Notes under the pieces: generated by a model
Databases searched by the model: none
The model's input: only the letters and a program-made list of their open reading frames with translations
Told to the model about the DNA's origin: nothing
Part shown: one piece after another, positions 59,648 through 64,000 of the stretch
Numbering within the stretch: position 1 is the first letter of the stretch
Layout: every line of letters starts with the position of its first letter
Source of the DNA: Rheinheimera sp. MMS21-TC3
Lineage (GTDB): Bacteria; Pseudomonadota; Gammaproteobacteria; Enterobacterales; Alteromonadaceae
Assembly (NCBI RefSeq): GCF_032229285.1
Contig: NZ_CP135084.1
Span: forward strand, 744,001 to 808,000
Length of the DNA: 64,000 nt
Reading direction: 5' to 3'
Program-made: the position numbers and the translations under genes

Positions 59648-60454
59648 ATGCGTATTTGGCTGCTTTTGATATTAGTCTGTTTAACGGGTTGCTCGGCGAT
59701 ACATACATCGGTAGCCAAGCGGCAGTTAGATGTGCAAACTCGGATCAGCCAAACGGTTTACCTTGATCCTGTAGAGCCAGAGCAGCGTAGTATTTTTCTT
59801 GATATACGCAATACCAGTGCGAAATATCAGCTGCCGCTGGCGCAGGATCTGCGTAGCTTTTTATTTAGCCGAGGCTACAATATAGTGGACTCACCCTTAC
59901 AAGCCCAGTATTGGCTACAAGTGAATGTTCGTGCAGTATTAAAAGAAAAACCAGCAAAAGTATTAGCCCAAGAATATGGTATGACAGCACAAGAAACCCA
60001 TGCCTTATTACATCCGGATAGAGCACCATTAGTTAACACTGAATATAAGCCTCACTATACAACTAGGAATAGTGCTGTTTATGTTGATGCTGGCGTGACA
60101 ACGCATGTTGACGGTAAAGATATTGTTAGAGGCTTAGTGGTGCTTGCGGCATTTGCTGGTGCTGAATATGTTGGTAATCAGCTAGTTAAAGATAAATATT
60201 ATACTATGCTAACGGATATTCAAATTGCTGAGCGGATAAACCCAGACTCAATAGCGTTAGTTCATGAAACTAGCCGTCATCAATTAATTCAAGGAGATAG
60301 CGGTAGTTTTGAGCAATTGTGGCAGCGTGATACGGATATGCGAAAATATCAAATTAAAGTAGTCAGTTTTGCTAATAAGTCTAATCTTAAATGGCAAGAG
60401 GCAGAGTTGCCTTTACACCAAGGCCTGTTGCGATCTTTAGCTGGTATATTTTAA
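59648..60454 (+). CDS. TraT-like lipoprotein, divergent copy 2
   Basis: Second TraT-family lipoprotein whose ATG abuts the TAG of copy 1. The 268-residue precursor has lipobox CLTGC (Cys15), then SVAKRQLDVQTRISQTVYLDP, SIFLDIRNTSAKYQLPL and QYWLQVNVRAVLKE, aligned with copy 1. The middle differs: the glycine-rich hydrophobic stretch is replaced by a charged insert (about 98-140, MTAQETHALLHPDRAPL), though a short hydrophobic segment follows (VRGLVVLAAFAGAEYV). The C-terminal DMRKYQIKVVSFANKSNLKW is conserved. It is probably a tandem duplicate that diverged. Confidence 0.85.
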   Translation: MRIWLLLILVCLTGCSAIHTSVAKRQLDVQTRISQTVYLDPVEPEQRSIFLDIRNTSAKYQLPLAQDLRSFLFSRGYNIVDSPLQAQYWLQVNVRAVLKEKPAKVLAQEYGMTAQETHALLHPDRAPLVNTEYKPHYTTRNSAVYVDAGVTTHVDGKDIVRGLVVLAAFAGAEYVGNQLVKDKYYTMLTDIQIAERINPDSIALVHETSRHQLIQGDSGSFEQLWQRDTDMRKYQIKVVSFANKSNLKWQEAELPLHQGLLRSLAGIF

Positions 60455-60583
60455 GCGAGTAATTTTTACTAACGTTTTAGTTGAAATTCAAGCACTAAGC
60501 CTCCATATAGCTGCTATATTATCTCTTATCTTCAATTAAGCTTAGCTGTGTCGTTAGATTTAAGCTAAGTATGAGAATCATCC

Positions 60584-62323
60584 ATGTTTATTATTGACCA
60601 CATTATTTTGTTGGCTGCGGTGTTGATCTTACTGGGCATAATGTCGAGTAAATTATCGGCTAGATTAGGCTTACCGGTATTAGTACTATTTTTATTAGTC
60701 GGTATGCTAGCCGGTGAAGATGGCCCTGGCGGTATAGTGTTTGACAACGCAGGTGCGGCTCATGCTCTAGGTACCTTAGCCTTAGCCATGATCTTATTTG
60801 ATGGTGGTTTACAAACGCCCTTACGCGCTATTAAAAAAGTGTGGCGACCCGCTGCTACTTTAGCCACAGTTGGTGTTCTAATTACAGCTACAGTAACAGG
60901 GGTAGCAGCGGCTTATATACTTGAGATCCCTTTATTACAAGGCATGTTACTAGGGGCTATTGTTGGCTCTACCGATGCAGCTGCTGTTTTTTCTTTATTA
61001 AGAAATGCCGGTATTCATTTAAATAAAAAGTTAAAAGCGACCTTAGAGATTGAAAGTGCTTCTAATGATCCTATGGCAATATTTTTAACCGTAGGCTTGT
61101 TAGAAATTTTAATGCATGACATGCAACCCGGAACTGGGTTGTTAATGATGTTTGTGTCGCAAATGGGTTTAGGGGCTTTAGTTGGTTTAGCGGTAGGCTG
61201 GTTATCAGTCAAAATGATTAATAAAATTCAACTCGTTGCTTCAGGGCTTTATCCAGTTATGGTAGCAGCTTGTGGTTTATTATCTTTTGGTATTACGGCT
61301 AATATTGGCGGCAGTGGCTTTTTAGCTATTTTTATTACCGGCGTGGTAATAGGCAACAGCCGTTTTGTTTTTCAGCGCAGTACATTTTTATTTCATGATG
61401 GCTTAGCTTGGTTAAGCCAAATTGCCATGTTTGTGGTGTTGGGCTTATTGATTAACCCATCCTCTTTAATGGATGTATGGTTTGAAGGCTTGTTGATTGC
61501 GTTAGTTTTAACCTTTGTGGCTCGGCCTTTAGCGGTTGTACCATTTTTAGCTTTATTTGGCTTTAACCGGCGCGAAATCACCTTAGTATCTTGGGTGGGA
61601 TTACGAGGCTCAGTACCTATAATTTTAGCTATTTTCCCTTTGTTATTTGAGTTACCAGGTGCTGCGCTAATTTTTAATGTAGTATTTTTTGTGGTACTAA
61701 TATCTGCCACTATTCAAGGTTCTACTTTGCCTTGGGCTGCCAGAAAACTAAAGCTAACTATAGCACCACCGGCCTCACCGGCAGCTACTCTGGAAATAAC
61801 AGCTTTAGGTGAAGTGGATGCTGATATTGTTGAATATACCTTAGGCGCAACATCACGGGCTGTAGGTCGGCGGTTATCACAAATGGCGTTACCTGACACA
61901 ACAGTGGTTGCCATGATAACGCGTGCCAGTACTGTTATTACACCCCGCGGCTCAACCTTGCTTTGTGCAGATGATCATTTATTTATAGTGCTAAAGCCAG
62001 GTACTCGTAGCTTTGTTGATTGTGTGTTTTCGGCAACAGTTGATGATTATGAGAGTAATGAGTTGCCAATGCGCGAGCTGACAATTAAAGGTAATACTAG
62101 AGTTGCAGATTTAGAGCGCTCTTATGGGATTAAATTAGCTGCAGATAATGATGACAGTTTAGAGCAAGTATTAAGAAAGGCCCTAAACTCGACACCACAG
62201 CTTGATGCTAAGGTAGAGTTGGGTGATGTTCAGTTATATGTACGTGAAATGGTGGGCCAGCGTATTATAACGGTAGGTGTAATGCTGTTAATTGACGATG
62301 ATTACGATAGCACTGACGGTTAA
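60584..62323 (+). CDS. K+/H+ antiporter, CvrA/NhaP2 type
   Basis: CPA1-family cation/proton antiporter with a C-terminal regulatory domain; the E. coli relative is CvrA (YcgO, also called NhaP2), which acts on K+ in cell-volume control. The 579-residue length matches (E. coli 578). There are about 12 to 13 membrane segments in residues 1-395, with the family's ion-binding blocks ILFDGGLQTPL, GSTDAAAVFSLL, ESASNDPMAIFL and LVSWVGLRGSVPIIL. The hydrophilic C-terminus (about 405-579) holds a TrkA-C domain (EYTLGATSRAVGRRL). The substrate is inferred from the family. Confidence 0.93.
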   Translation: MFIIDHIILLAAVLILLGIMSSKLSARLGLPVLVLFLLVGMLAGEDGPGGIVFDNAGAAHALGTLALAMILFDGGLQTPLRAIKKVWRPAATLATVGVLITATVTGVAAAYILEIPLLQGMLLGAIVGSTDAAAVFSLLRNAGIHLNKKLKATLEIESASNDPMAIFLTVGLLEILMHDMQPGTGLLMMFVSQMGLGALVGLAVGWLSVKMINKIQLVASGLYPVMVAACGLLSFGITANIGGSGFLAIFITGVVIGNSRFVFQRSTFLFHDGLAWLSQIAMFVVLGLLINPSSLMDVWFEGLLIALVLTFVARPLAVVPFLALFGFNRREITLVSWVGLRGSVPIILAIFPLLFELPGAALIFNVVFFVVLISATIQGSTLPWAARKLKLTIAPPASPAATLEITALGEVDADIVEYTLGATSRAVGRRLSQMALPDTTVVAMITRASTVITPRGSTLLCADDHLFIVLKPGTRSFVDCVFSATVDDYESNELPMRELTIKGNTRVADLERSYGIKLAADNDDSLEQVLRKALNSTPQLDAKVELGDVQLYVREMVGQRIITVGVMLLIDDDYDSTDG

Positions 62324-62344
62324 GCTAAGCTTTTAGCTAACTTA

Positions 62345-62380
62345 AGCGTTAATACCTACAAGGTTAGCGGTATTAACGCT
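62345..62380. terminator. Strong hairpin between the antiporter and fpr
   Basis: AGCGTTAATACC and GGTATTAACGCT pair perfectly over 12 bp with a 12-base loop, 21 bases after the antiporter stop and 9 before the fpr stop. No long T tract is seen on either strand. It may serve both converging genes. Confidence 0.6.
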
Positions 62381-62389
62381 AGTTGGTTA

Positions 62390-63133
62390 TTACTTCCAAT
62401 ATTGTTCAACCGTAATATTGCCTGGTTTACGGCGTAAATTTTTTATTAAGCCTAAGGCTTCAAGTTGGGCTCTAGTGTCAGTAATCATAGCTGGATTGCC
62501 ACAGAGCATAACCTGTGAGCGATTATCAAGCTTTTGCTTACAGGCTGCTTGTAATTCACCTGTACGGATAAGCTCGGGTATGCGCTTACTAAGCGCACCA
62601 CTATGAGCTTCACGGGTTACTATAGGCTGGTAGTGCAGCATGCCGGGGTATTGTGCTTGCTTTTGCTCTATAAAGTCTCGATAGACTAAGTCGGCGACAG
62701 TACGCACGCTATGCACTAAAACAATATGCTCAAAACGTTGCCAAAGATTATGGGTGCCTAACATAGATAAATAAGGGCCTATGCCGGTTCCGCTAGAAAT
62801 AAGCCATAAATTATCGCCATCTGGTATTTCATCTAAGATAAAAAAGCCTGAAGCCGGTTGGCTAACTTGCAGCGTATCGCCCATAGTTAGCTGTTGTAAA
62901 AGTGGCGACAAGCTGCCATCAGGTACAGTGTTTATTAAAAACTCTTGTTCGGTTACCCCAGGGCTATTAACTATTGAATAGGCACGTTGTTTACGACCAT
63001 CTGCGGTATCCATAGCTAAGCGTACAAACTGGCCGGCGATAAAATCAAAAGCAGCGGTTTTAACTTTTAAACTAAATAAGTTAGGGTGCCAGTGTTTGTT
63101 TTCTAAAACTGTCGCGTCCAACCAATTTGCCAT
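62390..63133 (-). CDS. fpr: Ferredoxin/flavodoxin--NADP+ reductase
   Basis: FAD enzyme that passes electrons between NADPH and ferredoxin or flavodoxin, induced by superoxide through SoxS in E. coli. The 247-residue protein has the FAD-binding RAYSIVNSP near residue 50, VPDGSLSPLL, the NADP-binding SSGTGIGPYLSML near residue 113, LCGNPAMI near 205 and the C-terminal aromatic residue in VEQYWK. E. coli Fpr is 248 residues. It lies after prmA on the same strand, about 50 bases apart. Confidence 0.95.
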   Translation of the reverse strand: MANWLDATVLENKHWHPNLFSLKVKTAAFDFIAGQFVRLAMDTADGRKQRAYSIVNSPGVTEQEFLINTVPDGSLSPLLQQLTMGDTLQVSQPASGFFILDEIPDGDNLWLISSGTGIGPYLSMLGTHNLWQRFEHIVLVHSVRTVADLVYRDFIEQKQAQYPGMLHYQPIVTREAHSGALSKRIPELIRTGELQAACKQKLDNRSQVMLCGNPAMITDTRAQLEALGLIKNLRRKPGNITVEQYWK

Positions 63134-63186
63134 TTGTATATCTCCAAATTAGTAATATACCTCAGCCATACTACGTAAAGTTGCTG

Positions 63187-64000
63187 TTAAACACGCTTTA
63201 TTGCAGTTAGGCAAACCCACTCTTCTTGTTCAGTGATAGGGTTAAAAGTGAACTCGTCGGCATAAGCTGCGATAACACTCTGGGCTTGACTTGTTAAGAT
63301 GCCCGATAATGCCAATAAGCCGCCTGGTTTAACATAACCACTGATAACTGTTTTTAACTCTGCTAAAGGCCCGGCTAAAATATTAGCAACCACCACATCG
63401 GCTGTTAAGCTAGGTTGGTCTTTAGGTAAGTATAGCTCTATTTGTCCGGCCACATTATTACGTTTAGCATTATTAGTACTGGCTTCAATTGCTTGCGGGT
63501 CGATATCTATACCAATAACGCGTTTAGCGCCAAGTTTAAGCGCTGCTATACCTAAAATGCCTGAACCACAGCCAAAATCAACCACAGTTTGATCCGGCTG
63601 AATTACCTGATCTAGCCATTGCATACATAAAGCTGTGGTAGGGTGAGTGCCAGTACCAAAGGCTAAGCCAGGATCTAGCATTACATTGACAGCAGATGGG
63701 TCGGGAATATCCCGCCAGCTTGGGCATACCCACAGCCTGTTACCAAATTTAATGGGATGAAAGTTATCCATCCACTCCCGTTCCCAATCTTTGTCTTCTA
63801 ACTGTTCTAATTTATATTCTAAGCTATTTTTAAAAAAGGAAACATTTTGTAATTGGCTAATAACCTCTGCCATTGGATGCTCAGCATCAAATAAACCTAC
63901 CACTATAGTATTAGTCCAATAAATCACCTCACCAGGCATAGGTTCGTATATAGGGGTGTCATGGGCATCAACAAAGCTAACGGCTTGTGCGCCCCAACCC
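63187..64000 (-). CDS. prmA: Ribosomal protein L11 methyltransferase (partial, N-terminus missing)
   Basis: Trimethylates ribosomal protein L11 with S-adenosylmethionine. The coding frame is open to the right edge: the 271 residues visible begin inside the N-terminal substrate-recognition domain ([18 protein letters not shown]), and only about 20 residues are missing compared with E. coli PrmA. The catalytic domain has [16 protein letters not shown], the SAM-binding [19 protein letters not shown] and the [12 protein letters not shown] motif. An internal ATG at 63939 is not the real start. fpr follows. Confidence 0.96.
   Translation of the reverse strand, partial: GWGAQAVSFVDAHDTPIYEPMPGEVIYWTNTIVVGLFDAEHPMAEVISQLQNVSFFKNSLEYKLEQLEDKDWEREWMDNFHPIKFGNRLWVCPSWRDIPDPSAVNVMLDPGLAFGTGTHPTTALCMQWLDQVIQPDQTVVDFGCGSGILGIAALKLGAKRVIGIDIDPQAIEASTNNAKRNNVAGQIELYLPKDQPSLTADVVVANILAGPLAELKTVISGYVKPGGLLALSGILTSQAQSVIAAYADEFTFNPITEQEEWVCLTAIKRV

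Noticed and set aside
60455..60583. Small gene or terminator between the TraT-like pair and the K+/H+ antiporter
   Set aside because: CTTAGC/GCTAAG repeats exist, but the loop is 17 bases and no T tract follows; no coding frame supported.

Overview
The window is a compact, housekeeping-rich piece of a gammaproteobacterial chromosome. Gene content and order point to the Alteromonadales, something like Rheinheimera, Arsukibacterium or Alishewanella; this is an inference from family memory and no 16S is present. Base composition looks low-to-mid 40s % G+C by eye. Several blocks keep the order known from Escherichia coli: rpsU-dnaG divergent from tsaD, then plsY, folB, uppP, cca, the ygiM-like gene, ygiF and glnE; tolC divergent from nudF-cpdA-yqiA-parE, then parC-plsC; pepA-holC-valS divergent from lptF-lptG; ppk-ppx; and queA-tgt-yajC-secD-secF. 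I saw no tRNA, rRNA, CRISPR array, prophage or insertion sequence.

Layout. 1-1.7 kb: the 3' part of dnaG is beyond the left edge; rpsU reads into it through an attenuator-like terminator. 1.9-6.5 kb: tsaD, plsY, folB-folK, uppP and cca (tRNA modification and repair, phospholipid, folate and undecaprenyl-phosphate synthesis). 6.6-9.5 kb: a GspA-GspB-like pair for type II secretion and a degenerate HD-GYP protein. 9.7-14.1 kb: a very long putA without the DNA-binding domain, divergent from an Lrp-type regulator. 14.1-20.2 kb: SH3 membrane protein, CYTH phosphatase, glnE, a TcpQ-domain protein and a lipid A acyltransferase. 20.3-29.2 kb: tolC, nudF-cpdA-yqiA, parE, parC, plsC, rraB. 29.4-35.6 kb: a PAS-GGDEF diguanylate cyclase, the TIGR03545/TIGR03546 pair, a broken EamA transporter gene and an NhaC-family antiporter with a long structured leader. 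35.9-43.1 kb: valS-holC-pepA against lptF-lptG. 43.1-47.4 kb: ppk-ppx and gcvR. 47.9-50.9 kb: a DUF47-Pit phosphate transport pair and oxyR. 51-57.8 kb: queA-tgt-yajC-secD-secF, a rhodanese and a TraB/GumN protein. 57.9-64 kb: suhB, two tandem TraT-like lipoproteins, a K+/H+ antiporter, fpr and the start-less prmA.

How the parts fit: most genes belong to core processes (replication, translation, envelope lipid and LPS transport, protein export, nitrogen and phosphate control). The accessory signal is modest. The best candidates for something undescribed are the leader RNA upstream of the NhaC-family gene (35549-35760), which can draw as two 7-bp stems in an H-type pseudoknot plus terminator-like hairpins, the tandem chromosomal TraT paralogs, the TcpQ-domain gene coupled to a lipid A acyltransferase, the TIGR03545/TIGR03546 pair of unknown function, and the EamA pseudogene with an internal out-of-frame deletion. 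I did not find a convincing new multi-gene defence or mobile system.
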